From Rhabditophanes sp. KR3021 (lineage: Eukaryota; Nematoda; Chromadorea; Rhabditida; Alloionematidae): DNA of 64,000 nt. The translations under genes and the position numbers were made by a program. The DNA lies in NCBI GenBank assembly GCA_963281155.1, contig CAUJLY010000003.1:3162001-3226000 (forward strand), written 5' to 3'. Under the pieces are notes generated by a model. It did no database searches and was not told the origin of the DNA. It saw only the letters and a program-made list of their open reading frames with translations. Shown in pieces: positions 1 through 14,668 of the stretch (position 1 is the stretch's first letter; every line of letters starts with the position of its first letter).

Positions 1-380
1 TGTTAAATATTTCTTAATGTTTTTAATTTTTATATCTAAATGATATATTGTAAAACATACTTTATTTTCTTGTGTTATATTAAAAGTCTATTTTCGATGT
101 TTGACGTCAGAGTGGAAATGCTAGTTACTTTCCCCCAACACGTCGAATGTTCGATATTCTTTAATGATTATACAAATTTTTCACGACTCTTTCGAGAATG
201 AATGTTAACAAGTAGTCATTGTTACAATGAAAAGAAGTTTTTTTTAATTAATTTTTGTAATATTTTAGTTCTAGTAACAACAACTTGACACAAAAGAAAT
301 AAGTAAGAAATAGATTTTATTAACAAAACACACTATTTAACGCAAACTAAATAATTTTATGATAATGTAACAATAACAGA
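1..380. other. Intergenic, left edge
   Basis: No gene is visible. AT-rich sequence downstream of the minus-strand mtSSB gene, whose stop codon lies at 381. The only notable motif is a perfect TGACGTCA palindrome at 102-109. Confidence 0.6.
102..109. promoter_or_regulatory. CRE-like octamer TGACGTCA
   Basis: A perfect palindromic cAMP-response element, the binding site of CREB/ATF bZIP factors. It lies about 270 bp past the 3' end of mtSSB, so if functional it would serve a gene outside the window. A single 8-mer can occur by chance. Confidence 0.2.
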
Positions 381-944
381 TTATTCCGAACGCTTGCTGC
401 CTCCGAACAATTGAACAGTATCAGCAATAATACGGGTATTTCTGATCTTTTCTCCATTATCTTTGACAGTATCGGTAACTGAGATACGGCCTGTTACATA
501 AAGTCGTGTTCCTAAAATAATAAAAATAAGTTTATAAAATTTATAAACTAATAAATTACCCTTGTTGACAGCTTTCTTGATAAATTCAACAGCTCTTCCA
601 AATACCAAGACATTGTGATAATCGGTGAAAGAGCTAATTTCTCCGTTGGCTTTGCGGTTTTCAATGTTAGTAGCAACTTGGAGTGAAGCAAATTCGGTAT
701 TATTGGTGGCATTTTGACGGATGATTGGGTCAGCAGTAACTCCTCCGATAATTTCAGCTCTGTTAACTGAAAAAGCCTGGCGTCTACGAGGCTGTTGCTC
801 AGATGGTGAAGCATTGAAAAGTTGGTCTACATCGCCTCTGTTAGGTTTAATAGGAGTGTCATTAAACTTAACTGCAGATACGGTTAAGGCACGGACACTT
901 CCAGCTGGAATTGATGAGATTGTTTTTAAGGTATATCTAAGCAT
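381..944 (-). CDS. SSBP1: Mitochondrial single-stranded DNA-binding protein
   Basis: Two exons, complement(560..944) and complement(381..511), with a 48-bp GTAATT...TTTTAG intron, give 171 residues. The first 50 or so residues are rich in Arg, Ser and Thr and poor in acid, as in a mitochondrial targeting peptide. They are followed by an OB-fold of the bacterial SSB type: a RAEIIGGVTADP strand, FASLQVAT, TDYHNVLVFGRAVEF, then KGTRLYVTGRIS across the splice. SSBP1 tetramers coat displaced mtDNA strands and stimulate TWINKLE and POLG; POLG is also present in this window. Length is slightly above the human protein (148 aa), mainly through the N-terminus. Start taken as the first in-frame ATG. Confidence 0.9.
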   Translation of the reverse strand: MLRYTLKTISSIPAGSVRALTVSAVKFNDTPIKPNRGDVDQLFNASPSEQQPRRRQAFSVNRAEIIGGVTADPIIRQNATNNTEFASLQVATNIENRKANGEISSFTDYHNVLVFGRAVEFIKKAVNKGNLLVYKFYKLIFIILGTRLYVTGRISVTDTVKDNGEKIRNTRIIADTVQLFGGSKRSE

Positions 945-1234
945 GTTTAAAATATAATAGCAGAATATTACTTTCGCAAAGTAATTTTAAAATATCGAAG
1001 ACAAGCCTGCTTGTTCAATTCCACTTAAGAAATAGGGTTGGAAGGTGGTGTATTTGAGAACAGTTGACTCCTCAAAAATCACGACCGATAAATTCAAGTA
1101 CAAATAGATCATGTCAATTGAGATAAGTCAAGAAGGATGAAAACAAGTTTAAAGGATTCCCTTTCATGGCAAATACATAATAACAAGGGAATTGTTGTCA
1201 GTTTAGATCATTTACATATTTTGACGTTGCAATA

Positions 1235-1888
1235 ATGCAAATATATTTAACAAGAGTTATTTTCATCAGTAATCTCGTGTCTGTATTTGCTCAAAGTTGG
1301 GGTTATAATGATATGTATGGAGGTTCATCCGGAATGGGTATGGGCAATTTCGGCAACTATTTCAATTGTAAGTTTTGTGTTCATTAAGATAATTTTGATT
1401 TGATAGCTTACAACAATCCTTATATGATGGGATCTGGCAGTGGCTTTGGAATGAATAATTTCATGGGAAACAACATGAACTCAATGAATGCCATGGGTAT
1501 GAATTCTATGGGAAGTGGCGGAATGAATTCCATGGGGGGTGGTGGAATGAATTATCTTTCTGGAATGGGCGGAATGAATTCGATGGGGATGAGTAACGGG
1601 ATGAATAGTATGAATTCTATGGGGGGAATAAATAACATGCTAATGCCATATAATGATTTCGGAATGAATCAGGGATCAAATTATCAAATGTTACCAACTA
1701 CACAGTCAGCAGTTTCCTCAAATACTGGTGCTTCTGTAAACTATGGAAGTGCTGGCTATCGGAATTCAAACTACCCCTCCTCGAAAATTTCAAAATATTT
1801 AAAAATGAAAGGAGCCACAACTTTCAACAATGAAAATTGCAACCCATTATTAGGCTGTATTCCGAACCAATGGAACACAAAAGTTTAA
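1235..1888 (+). CDS. Met/Gly/Asn/Ser-rich secreted low-complexity protein
   Basis: Exons 1235..1367 and 1407..1888, joined across a 39-bp GTAAGT...GATAG intron, encode 204 residues. The N-terminus has a hydrophobic segment ending VSVFAQ, a likely signal peptide cut. The body is a run of degenerate NSMG, GGMN and GMN repeats with dozens of methionines. The C-terminus is Ser/Tyr/Asn-rich and ends with a short Cys-containing segment (NCNPLLGC). No family is recognised. The Met/Gly repeats recall secreted glue, cuticle or eggshell-type proteins, and Met-rich stretches can bind copper, but both are guesses. The start was chosen because it supplies the signal peptide and the exon junction is in frame. 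Confidence 0.7.
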
Positions 1889-2365
1889 TAATAATTTCAT
1901 CATCTTCCATTATTTCTAAATGTGTGACTCATTTTTCTATAAATAAAAGTAACTGTTCAAAGATTATCGTCATAACAATAAGAGAACAAATACATTCCAT
2001 AAAATATCTAAAAAACATAGTTTGTCTATAGTTGTCTATTCCATATAACATATTTATTGACAACTACTGAAATGACATTCTTGACGCAAATAATACTCTG
2101 ATTTCGTTACTGATCAAATTATCTTTGTAAAGTATTGTTATTAGTCATGTTCATTAAATTTACGCAGTTCTGTATTACGCATTAACCTCTATAAATTGAA
2201 GAAGCATTTGGTTGCCATCAAACATACGATGTTTTTTAGTTTTTGTACTAGGTACCAATATGACGTGTTCGTTTGATTTTATAATTTCTACTTGGACATA
2301 AGTGTCTTTTCACCAATTACCAATACATTTTTTAAACTAAAAATTTATTTTAGAACCAATTAATT
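1889..2365. other. Intergenic, promoter of nucleoredoxin-like gene
   Basis: AT-rich, with no coding signal that I trust. A TTTTAG acceptor at 2348-2353, 12 bp before the next start codon, may be the spliced-leader acceptor of the downstream gene. Confidence 0.45.
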
Positions 2366-2965
2366 ATGTCTGGATTATTTGCTGATATCGGATTAAAAAG
2401 AAACGGAAGCGACGCACTCGTTAACGGCGGAGAAGCTCTTAAGGTAATTGCATATAAAATGATGCAAAACTATATTTTTGTTGATTTAACTCGTTTTATC
2501 AAGTGTAATCAATTTAACGTCTTTAATCATCTTGTATGACACTTAATATTTTAATACTTTAGGGAAAGCAAGTTGCTTTGTACTTTTCAGCCAGTTGGTG
2601 CGGTCCCTGCAAGCAATTTAGTAAGACTTCATTCTTCTAGGCACTTTAATTGGTTAAACTTTTTAGCACCCGTTCTTAAGGATTTCTACGAAGAAGCTGC
2701 CGAACTAGGAGTCGAGATCGTCTTTGTTTCCTTCGACAGAAGTGAAGGTGATCTTACAAAATACCTTGCTGCTGACCACGGAGAATGGCTCTACATTCCA
2801 TTTGGAAGCGACCACATTCAAAAGTTAGCCGCCAAGTTTGAAGTCAATGGAATTCCAGCTCTCGTTGTCATCAAAGAAAATGGAGACGTCATCACCAAGG
2901 AAGGTAGAAGCGATATTAGCTCCAAGCCACCAAAAGCCGTTGTTTCCGGATGGAAATCAGCCTAA
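2366..2965 (+). CDS. Nucleoredoxin/tryparedoxin-like thioredoxin-fold protein
   Basis: Three exons (2366..2443, 2563..2620, 2667..2965) encode 144 residues. The redox site WCGPCK sits in exon 2, followed by QFTPVLKDFYEEA across the second splice, the usual order in nucleoredoxin-like proteins. The VSFDRSEGDLTKYL segment and the cis-proline strand GIPALVVIKENGDVIT complete a single thioredoxin fold. Such proteins reduce protein disulfides in the cytosol; nematodes have several short members of this family. No signal peptide. An in-frame Cys pair is retained, so it should be active. A polyadenylation signal AATAAA lies shortly after the stop. The exact orthologue is uncertain. Confidence 0.88.
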
Positions 2966-5900
2966 ATAGCTTTTATCTCCAATAAAACATTGTCCTTTGT
3001 TACAATATTTGTGCTTTTAATGTGCTGCACATAATATTCTCAAATATTGATACTAAGTGTTTTGTTGAATAAACTATTTTTTAAATGTATTGCCTAAATA
3101 TTTATATACGTATTCATTAATTTATCAAAAATTGACACGTATAGTATGCTTGTGAAATATGTTGAAAGGCAATTACTTTATTTCAACTGTTTAATGGGTT
3201 GAGAAGAATGATTTTATTGTTAGAGGCAAGTTCATTTGAAATATAGTACATATAGTATCCTCTTGAACAAATTATTTTACACTAAATTGAACTTTTTAAA
3301 TAAGCTTTTTCAAAATCTAATTATTTTTTTAATGACCTTGTATTCTCTAAAAAATTGAATGCTTCCACACTATTATTTTGATTTTCAAGTTCTGCTCTGT
3401 TTTGTTATTCTCATTATTTCAACACTAATTTCAACATAAATAATAAATATTACTCAAAACAACATATAAATACCAAAATAAAGGGAAGTTATCAAATAAA
3501 CTTTCACAAAAAAGTGTTCATTGCTTTTCTTAAGAGTAAGTCTCTTAGCAAAACATCAGATAACTTATTGCACGTTTTTAAAATAATCCGTGTCCGTCAG
3601 TAGTGTTATCCAGTCGCACTTTACATTCAAATGCATTCATTAAAGTAATATTATAAATTATCATCGTTTGCTATTTGTTTATCATCAAATCATCAATTTA
3701 TTGTTGTTTATTATTAGTGACTAAATGAATATACCGCTAATAGACAGAACCAAACCATAGAATAACTAATAATATGTAGAATCTTTATTTAATCTTAGCT
3801 AATCCGATCATTTACCAACTAATGTTCTAGTTAATCTGACTTTGGCAAATGGCATTAAGCTTCACCCAGTAAGGTAGCATTCTAAATTGCAGCAGGATGG
3901 TATATGGAATATTAATAACATTTTATATTTACAGTAGCATAAATAATGTTATTAATAATAATAAAGTATGCTTGTTTGGTAAATTTATGTGATGTTTTGA
4001 CGATTTTATATGGTTCTTCATGATAACTGTTCTTCGCAGTGCATTATTTTTGTTATTACTTGATGGTTTAGATGTTTACTGATAAGGACACCCTCTACTT
4101 TTTCAAAGGTCATATAAATATATGTTTAAAACTAGATTTTTGATATGTATTTATTGTATTAATTAAAAATTAAGTTTAACAATTAAATTTCTTATTTATT
4201 TAAGTGTAATTTATATGTTAGCAGTGTGTAAGGTTGTCTAAGAGATTAGCATAATTCTGTTTAAGTATTCCTTTTTCAATTTGAGCAATCGTTTTTTATT
4301 AATTTATGTGAATTTTTTAAAAAAGAGGTTTGACGAGTATTTTTTGTAAAAAACCCCTTCTGACATTCCTTGCATTTTTAAGTAGTTTTACTGCGCACTT
4401 TTTTTATCGTGTCTTTTGTTCTCTAACTAAATATCGCAGACAAGATTGCGTCAAATTGTGACACAATATCACATTAAATTGTCTTTAAAAAGTTATTAAT
4501 GCGACTAATCATTGATTTAAAGGGACGAAGGAGTCATTATCACGGGTGCCAAATTCGTACCGTGTGCCATCTACTAAAAAAGCATCGTTATTCCAAGCAG
4601 ATAGAGTGTATGTGTGATAGTGCAATCGATTAATTGATAAGCCTTGTCATGCACTTAAATCCTACTTCAAAGTATACATGACATATGTGTGTGTCTTTTA
4701 TAGGTGGCAGCTGTTACCAAAAATTAAAAAAGCACAATTTTTTAACATATATAATGGACGACATTTGAATTTTATGAGTGTACCTTCTTTACTTTTTAAA
4801 GTATAGTTGAATATAATATTTTACACCGTCTGTTCGTTCTTTGCCCTTGCTTTGTTTTACATTTTTCACATTATCATTTGATCAAAAAATGTCTTCTCCT
4901 AAGTAATAATTATTCTCAAGTAATTACACTTCCTACAATATTTAGATAATTTAAATGATTTGTGTGATTTTGTATTGTTAAGATTTGCAAAAGGGATTAT
5001 TCCCTAATTTCCGAGATGTAATCAGTAAATTTATTTTGCGATATTACTTCCTTCAACAATAAGATTATTTTTATAAATAACAATAATAATGCATTTAGCA
5101 TGATTATAACTTTAAGTATATTTTCACAAGTAATCTATTGATGTTATCTCCTACGTAATAGAATGTACTGAATAAGCAAACTTCAACAAGTAGCTAAAAG
5201 TTAAAAGTGTTTTGTCTATCGTTTTCCTTGACGAAGGTTTTAGTTTTGCAGAAGATTTACACTTTAGTATGTATTGTACAATACTTTGGGGTGTCTAATT
5301 TGATAAAATGAATCAGAAACTGATCTTTCACTAGTATCTTTAATCATTACTCTATATTTTTAAAACGGCCAATTTAAAAAATTAAATATTCTTTTATATA
5401 CGATCTGTAGATTTAGATATTTTAGTGACATTTATATTTTATGATTCTTTAATCTTACACGCATTCAGTAGTCTCAGCTTGCTTTAGAATTGGTTATTGA
5501 TAATAGCCACGACTACAATACCAATCACAAAATGTATTAAAATCATGGTCGAATGCTATAAAACTAAAAATCACACCTTTCAATTTTATAAAACGAACTC
5601 TTTTACACAGTTTAGCACCTGCTAGACATATCACTTCAATTGGATTTCCTTACCTTTTTAATTGCATGTTCATGATACCCACATCCTCACAGTTGTAAGA
5701 AGTCTACCACTATCTTTTACTACTTTTGCCTAAGGTTATACATTTTTGACGTAGTTATCTATTTGCGCGGTATTATTAGTTATGTAGCTGTGATGTATTT
5801 TAATTGTGTAGTTGTGGTCCATTTGAGTTAGTTTTTGTCTTAGGTTAGTTTTCGTATTGAGTTAGCTTTTGTTCTAAGTTACTTTTGTTTTGAGTTACTT

Positions 5901-6396
5901 TTTGTAACGCATTTGACACGAATTTTAGTGCTTTATTTGAGGGGCATTTTTAGCGATGTATTTTAATAGTAAATCTAGATAAGTAAAATGTCATTAAATG
6001 GTACTACATAGCAGCAATTACAAAGAGTAATATTGTTTGTATATCAAGTTCAATGTCAACCTGGCTTTTAAAATAGTTAGTCTTTACACGACCATACATA
6101 AGTTCTGTTCCATTTTGTATGAAAGGTAGTGCACAATAACGCTGAATGCTATTTTCTCACCATTAGTAAAGTTCACAAGAAACATTGGTGTTATTTTTTG
6201 AATGAACATCTTTTTTGAACAAACCTTTCGTTTTATTAATTGTCAAATGATTAAACTCTCGTATTTTTGTTCGTATTCATATCATGCGGTTTTGTCATGT
6301 GTTTTACTTAACTTTTCTTGTTGTTTTAGAAGTTATTTATTTATACATAAGCTTCTATCTATTTTCAACAATACCTATCTTGTATTTATTATCACA
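2966..6396. other. Intergenic, 3.4 kb upstream of S6K
   Basis: No convincing exon. The sequence is AT-rich with scattered poly-A and poly-T runs. A degenerate tandem array lies at 5824-5911. The last part includes the S6K promoter and 5' UTR. No tRNA-like A/B box pair was recognised. Confidence 0.5.
5824..5911 (+). repeat. Degenerate tandem repeat, GAGTTAGTTTTTGT-like
   Basis: Four to five imperfect copies of a unit of about 15-19 bp (variants of GAGTTA-GTTTTTGT and GGTTAGTTTTCGT) follow each other. It looks like a small decayed minisatellite with no gene overlap. Confidence 0.5.
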
Positions 6397-8325
<1,929 letters not shown>

Positions 8326-8875
8326 TTGCCTTTATACCCTTTCAAGCTTTCCATGATATGATTATTTAAAAAGTTATTTGTTAATTTTATTCTCAATGTT
8401 TCGCTAATTCTTCAATCTTCTTTCTTGTTATCACACACCCATAAAAAAGGTGTTTTTCATCCACATGTTTTGTTTGAAGCTATTTGCTACAGATATTCTA
8501 TATGTTAGTATTGTCTTGTAAATACATTCATATTTAGCATCATCCTTGTTACAGCTCTTCCATTTTATTGTAATAATAAATATATATCAATAAGCAACAG
8601 GCAGTTGCCACGAATCTTAAATGCTCAGACTTTTTGCTATATATAAAATAAAAATATGATAAATATGCGTTGATTACTTAATTTGATATTACAAGTTATT
8701 ACCTTTTGTTGTAAATATTCATTTAGCCTAGTATATTTTGATGTTACTCGTCACATTTAAGAAGAAGTTATAAAAAAATATCTTTATTTTAATTATTAAA
8801 TTACCCGTTGATTAATGTATGTTATGGTTGTTATATTACGTGATAGTATGTAGTATATTATATTAAAGGTTCAGC
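8326..8875. other. Convergent intergenic, S6K and DOXA 3' ends
   Basis: AT-rich 3' untranslated and spacer sequence between two convergent genes. Several AATAAA and TTTATT words could serve as polyadenylation signals. No coding signal is seen. Confidence 0.5.
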
Positions 8876-11283
8876 TTATCGTTTTGAATGATCGCTTCCA
8901 CCATCTGACGATTCTCCCTCATCTTGAATAATGAATTTATCATCATGTTCGTCCACATTTTCTGGACGCTCTAAAACAACTTGACTAATAGAGCGGTGGA
9001 TGACGTTGTCAATACTTTCCAAACTGCTTGCTGGTGTTGATCGGAGTGATGAATCACTCTGAAGGCCAGTACTGGCACTAGCACTCATTATTTTTCTCTT
9101 GTCATTCAAAGAAACATCAGAAGACACAATGGATTGAGGCCCACAAATTCCTTTGTTAATGCGCCCAACTTTGCTCTCTTCATTCGTAATTTGCGCACAA
9201 TTGCGTGCTCTTATTTGGTTGCTAATGTATGTTGAAACTCTGATTCTGTCGTCATCAATACGACTACGCACCATCGTTATCTTTCGTCGAATTCCACCAT
9301 GTTTACCTGGAAACCGTAATTAATGCATTGACGTAAAAAGATTTCATGTTTTAATTTTAAGTTATTGTGTTGAACAAACACTCTGCCAATAACCAATTTA
9401 TCTAAGGGCATCGTATCTGATACTGCTTTGAATCTTTTCACATACCAGCAAACAAGATTAGAAGAAGTCCACCACATGTTTCCGGAGATGAATTACAAAG
9501 TCGCTAATCTCATCCTAGATGAATTGTTTGAAGCTCATAATAATATCAACAAAATAACTATCTCCCATTTTTTAATCTTGATTGTTTGTTTAATAAAGTT
9601 AATTATTTCACATTTTTTAAAACCCTTAATTTTTTTATTATGTTTATCTTACATGAAGGGCCGACGTTAGCGTCCATAGTTTTTGAACTCATTATTGTGT
9701 CTATGACGTATAATCTTAACAGCTGTAATATCAAGAGACACACACCAACAAATACTTGCAAAAAACCACAAGCAAGAGACAAATAGAAACACACCCCGAA
9801 TCTGAAAATTAATAATGTCATGTCACCGTCCACCCCACGAAATGGTATAACAAGATTTGAAGGTGTCATTGTAAGATACACCAAATTTCCAACCAAGTTA
9901 AAAATGCCTGAAATGACAACTATTAGTAATTTAAATAAAATAAATCTTTATATTTTGTAGTAAATTTTCGAAGTGCAGTGACTGCATACGAACTGTTCTT
10001 TGACACTTTGCACATTCAAAAGATGGGCATAGATGAAAGGCATTTTACGTGTCACCATGTTTAGACCCTAATTTAATTCAATTATTTATTAATTTCAGTT
10101 GCAACAAAATCGCACTCTATCCTGGTGTTACTTATCGTATAATGGCTAAGAATCAAAAAAAGGAAGAAACACTGAAGCGGATACAGCTGATACCAACAGT
10201 GACTCTGGGAGTCCCTCTTTCGAAATTGTCTACATATGTTTCCTGGAAAGAATGACGAAGTTGCTAAACTAATCTTTGAAGGCATTTTGGATGATGTCGT
10301 GTTAATTTTAGTAAGGATTAACTTTTACTATATTTTGCATGCTTTAATTATTACTTAATAAATATTTCCCTAATGATAGATTGTCGGTGATATTTACATA
10401 TGCCTAGTATTTTCAAATTAATAAGTATTGGAGAAAAATACCACGTGTCTGAAATATTTGTCGAACTCATTAATTAGTCTACCTGAAATGATCATTGCCT
10501 TGTTTGAGTGATGAGGTAGAAGACACATGCAAACCAGCTGCATACACCAAAAACCTATTGAAGTACATAATAAAGCGTTCGTGTAATGGCCGGCCCTTCT
10601 AAATTTGTAACCCCAATCAAAGCCTTCCTGGTGTTGCGAGAAGTACTCTAAGACTTTAATCATAGGTAACGGCAGTCCTTTGATAAACGAGTTACTGAGA
10701 CCTTGTAGCATTGACTTATGACTAGACAAATCAAACTTTTCATTTGATATGTATTGCTTGGTGTGACCAGGAAATGTAGCGTGCATTGTAATATTTAAAT
10801 CATTTAATCCAACTTTAACCGAAATGGTAGCTTGAGTTAATTCCGAGGAATGAGCTTTTACGAATGTTTCCACGTGTGCTGATCCTATACTCCAAAACGG
10901 CAATACAATAGAAACTGTAAAAGTAACGTGTAAAATACATAAATACATATCCTAATTCTTTGTTACTTAATCTTATTTAATGGTTTGTTTAGGACTAATA
11001 AACAATAAAATTTGTTTATCAATATGCTTAAGAATGTCAAGGTTAAATGTATTCAAACTTTACCTGCAAGCATACACCCAATCGCCAATTGATAGGTAAT
11101 TGCAACAAAGGAAACAAATCTTTTCTTTCTTATACCAGCTAAAACTAACAGAAATGAGATGTAAGGAACGACAAAAACGGCTACTAAAATAAAGATGTTA
11201 ATGTCGAATCCTTGAGGCATGTTCGCTTCAGCAAAACTAGAAGGCGCCATATTGGCTCGAAAAGCAGTAAACCAGGTAGCCAT
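8876..11283 (-). CDS. doxa-1: Dual oxidase maturation factor (DUOXA family)
   Basis: Four exons, complement(11064..11283), (10483..10914), (9653..9907) and (8876..9306), all joining in frame, encode 445 residues. The start is followed by a first membrane segment (INIFILVAVFVVPYISFLLVLAG) and a basic RKKR turn. A large extracellular loop carries FVKAHSSELTQATISVKVGLNDLNIT and the family hallmark FRRAGHYTNALL. Three further membrane segments follow, then a long Ser/Asp-rich cytoplasmic tail. DUOXA escorts dual oxidase out of the ER and stabilises it at the surface, supplying peroxide for cuticle tyrosine cross-linking in nematodes. A TTTCAG acceptor lies 35 bp upstream of the ATG, consistent with trans-splicing. 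Introns 2 and 3 carry plus-strand coding remnants. Confidence 0.9.
9428..9553 (+). pseudogene. Antisense CUE-like fragment in DOXA intron 3
   Basis: Plus-strand open stretch inside the 346-bp third intron (9307..9652). It reads LEEVHHMFPEMNYKVANLIL and continues with helical DELFEAHNNINK. The MFP motif with two helices resembles the ubiquitin-binding CUE domain. No flanking exon supports a complete gene. It is homologous to the fragment in the neighbouring intron at 10217-10300. Confidence 0.4.
9960..10330 (+). pseudogene. Second antisense CUE-like fragment in DOXA intron 2
   Basis: Inside the 575-bp second intron. A plus-strand fragment reads LHMFPGKNDEVAKLIFEGIL followed by DDV, similar to the fragment at 9428-9553 (about 66% identical over some 56 bases by eye). 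Upstream pieces (FRSAVTAYELFFDTLHIQ, then a Ser/Asp-rich ADTNSDSGSP) are in different frames, so the copy is broken. The intron itself starts with a 34-bp mini-intron-like unit ending TTTCAG on the minus strand. Confidence 0.4.
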
Positions 11284-14200
11284 TAAGTGTGTATTGGGAG
11301 ATTTGGTTGGAAGGAATCTGAAATATTTGAATTAATATATAAGACAACATTTGACCTTTTCGAAATTATTCTCAATGGTTGTTCTTTTATAAAAGGGTCT
11401 GGTTTTGGAACATAAACAAACTTTACTTTTTAGGGAAATATTAGCAAATGGAGAAAAAGTATGCGTCAGCAAATATAGTCATTTTTGACATTGTAAGTAT
11501 AATCTATGTATAAGCTATTTTGGCAAGTGAGTCTTTGTTGTAGTAACGGTAATGGCAGTAGAACTCATTCTCAGATTTGATCAAAGATGACAACAAAATC
11601 TATTGTATATTTCGATGGGTTAAACGAGTTTTCCGATTATCGTTGCTCCTCATTAACCCCTTCTCTACGCTATCATCTTATCAAATCATACAAAAAAGAA
11701 GCTTGTTTGTTAAGGGTTTAAATAGTTTTGAATTAGAAAACATATAATATATACGACATCAATGAAACTTTCATTTTTAATTACCTTTTTAATTAAATTA
11801 CACTTTTTAATCTCGCAAAAAAAGTGTACAATTATTAAATATAATTAATATATACAATTAATATAAGCAAACATTAGGTATGAGTCAAAATTATTTAATA
11901 TCTGTGCAATCTATGATATCTAATAATTGCTTAAGAATAAATTAAAATATGTACATTCTCAAATTTATTAAGAAACAATTCACACACATTTATTAACAAA
12001 AAATACTGTCAAATATTATTAATACCAAGAAATATCATATGGGAAAGATAATGATATTTGCTCAAACTATATTAGAGAGAGAAGTGTTACAAATGTTATC
12101 AGGTTCAAAGAGTAATGTAATTACAAATATATGATCGGATAAATATTTGAATTTGAAAAATATTAAATATGCATGGATTGTGCAATAGGGATATAAAGAA
12201 TGAATTGGCCAAACTTGCAAAATGAGTCTCTTTATATAGTAGGCCCAACTACCAGGATGCGACATAAATAACTATAGATATCCTCCCACTATTTATTTGT
12301 CAAACATTTTAAGCAGGTTAAATGGTGAAGGTAAATGTTAATGAATGGGTGTACGAAGGCGATCCTGATACCAATTTCTAAAGCATACTAGCTTAAATTT
12401 TATTGCGGAAGCGTGGGAATACAAGTTTCGTCAAGACTCGGAACACGTTTCGGAGAATTATACTCTATTAAAAGACTATCAAAAGAGTGTCATGAAGGTA
12501 AGATAAAGATAGCGCATTGCATCAAGAGACCCTCGGGGAGTCTGTTAAATGATTGTAGTAGATGCACGTATCATGCATAAAACATAAAAGTTGTAATAAT
12601 TTAGTTTTGTCGCCTTCAAGATTGCTATTAAAAAATAAAACACTTCGAAGCTTATATACTTGGAGAGAGGAGGAATAAGTTATCCGCTTTTCACCATTTT
12701 TCAACTTATTTTCAACAATTATCAAACAATAGGCAAGACTACTTTGCCAATTGACTCATACAATAAATACTCAGTGATTGAACTTTGTTTTCGTAATTTA
12801 AAAATAGTGGACAAATAATATTTTGACCGACATAGACAATGTAGTGCCTTGTCGTGAATCACTAGCTTTTATGCATCAAAATATGTCAAAGTTAAAAATA
12901 AAAAAGAAGTAATTAAAGTAAAAAACAGAATTTTAAATTGCACTTTAAGCTAGTAAAATCTACGTCAACTGAAGAGTTATTATAGACAGAACACATCATA
13001 TTATTGTTGCGTTGATTATGTGTCATCATAATAATGCCGAATCCCATCTTCGTAAAAGGATCTTTGTCGTACACAAGCAACTTTTATTACCAGATTTAAT
13101 TGGCTGATTAATCCGTTCCTTGTACTTATATTATAACGTACCTAATTATAACGCTTTTACTCTCTTCAGAAGTAACATGTCAGAAACGTGTTTTGACTTG
13201 CTTTGCTACATATAGTAATTTATGCCACCAGATCTATCATACACACCAGCTATCAAATGTTTTTCGCACGTAACAGACACCATCATTAAACAAACTCCTG
13301 CCAAATTTACTTATATCTGCATGTATTTGAATGTATTGGTTTGAATTGATAACGCGCCGTCATCATTCAATGTTAAACCTTTGACATTTGGTGAATACAT
13401 GCGTATATACATATATTGACATTGACATTGAATTAAAAAGGCAACTGTTTACATCGACATTTTTTGTCAAGAATGATGTGAGCAAGCCTATTTTAAAAGG
13501 TGTCTAATTTATTGTACAAATATCTTTGTTCAATTTTTTACTGTTTTCTATTAAATAAACAAATATGTCCTCAAAATAAGTTATGAATTAGTCTGCTTTA
13601 TTTTTTGCAATAATAAATATTCATAAAAATTGATAAAAAATAAGCACACAAAGTATGGCTTTCAGTTTCGCACTATGAACTGTCTCGAAGACCTGCATTA
13701 CAATGTAAAAAAGTGGTTCCTATTGAAATTACGTAAACAGGAGAAAGTGCTAATATTTATTTAACATCAGCCGTTTGTTACTTTAAAATTTGATTGTTCA
13801 CTTGATTTCTTTAGATTGTGAATTATTTCTAGATTGTATGTTTGATAAACAAACTTTGATCCAAAATACATTTTAAATATACCTCAAATTGTTTGTTCTA
13901 TTTAGATAAATTTGTTTCATGTATATTTGCACCTGCCAAAAATTGTGTCAAAATTAAGAACGTTTATCATTGTCAAATTCAACCTAAAATATAAAGTCCT
14001 CAGATTAATAAATACATCTCAAAAACAAAAACAATGCACCAAGTGGAACGGAAAACATGGGTAATATTTTCTTTTAAAATTATTTAATAAGTCAAAAACA
14101 TTTTGAATATTTTATGCAGGTGTTTATTTGAGATAAAACTAAATGCAAAAATTGACATTCCAAGTACTTAGTAGCTCACATATAAAATCAAAGATCATTT

Positions 14201-14668
14201 TTCACCCAAAAAATGTGGAGTATGTATTTGTTGCAATAATACCCCATTAACACAGTCTTTTCCAAAACATTATTATGTAACATCTTTATGGGTAAAAAAT
14301 GACGTCTCGCCTAGGAAAGAGATGTGCACAATTCCAACAAGAGCATTTGATATCATTTGTTTCAATTTTTAATCACTATACCCAAATTATGCATCTCATT
14401 TTTATAAAAAAGCAAAATTTGTATTTGATCAAATTCTTATACTTAAATATTATAAAATAATATTGTTTTTGAGAATTTTTTTGGTCGCTTTGGCAGGCAT
14501 CCAACTTATTTTTTACGCTTGTATGTTTTTATTGTGGGAAATATTTGTCTTAAAATTAAGGTGCTTTTATCTATCTCCAAGTCAATATTTAATGTATCAC
14601 GTGATTAAAAGAACCTCTTAATTAATGATCTCTTATTATATGTAGTGCTAAATAAAACACCCCACAGC
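11284..14668. other. Intergenic, 3.4 kb
   Basis: Divergent spacer between the DOXA promoter (left) and the MITD1-like gene (right). Mostly AT-rich with no supported gene. A 43-codon open stretch ending in a good GTAAGA donor lies at 12369-12497 and is listed separately. Confidence 0.5.
12369..12497 (+). pseudogene. Possible orphan exon or gene remnant
   Basis: A 43-codon open stretch with coding-like composition (includes FIAEAWEYKFRQDSEH and ENYTLLKDYQKSVMK) ends exactly at an AAG|GTAAGA donor. Just upstream in another frame is MVKVNVNEWVYEGDPDTNF followed by a stop. No downstream exon is seen. Not a recognised family; may be a decayed gene. Confidence 0.25.

Noticed and set aside
721..957. 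Plus-strand open frame over mtSSB
   Set aside because: Shadow of the minus-strand mtSSB exon; no independent coding features.
1010..1030. GTTCAATTCC as a tRNA B box
   Set aside because: No matching A box or cloverleaf in either direction.
2573..2965. Single-exon reading of the nucleoredoxin-like gene in another frame
   Set aside because: It runs through intron 2 and misreads the WCGPCK exon; the spliced model restores the active site.
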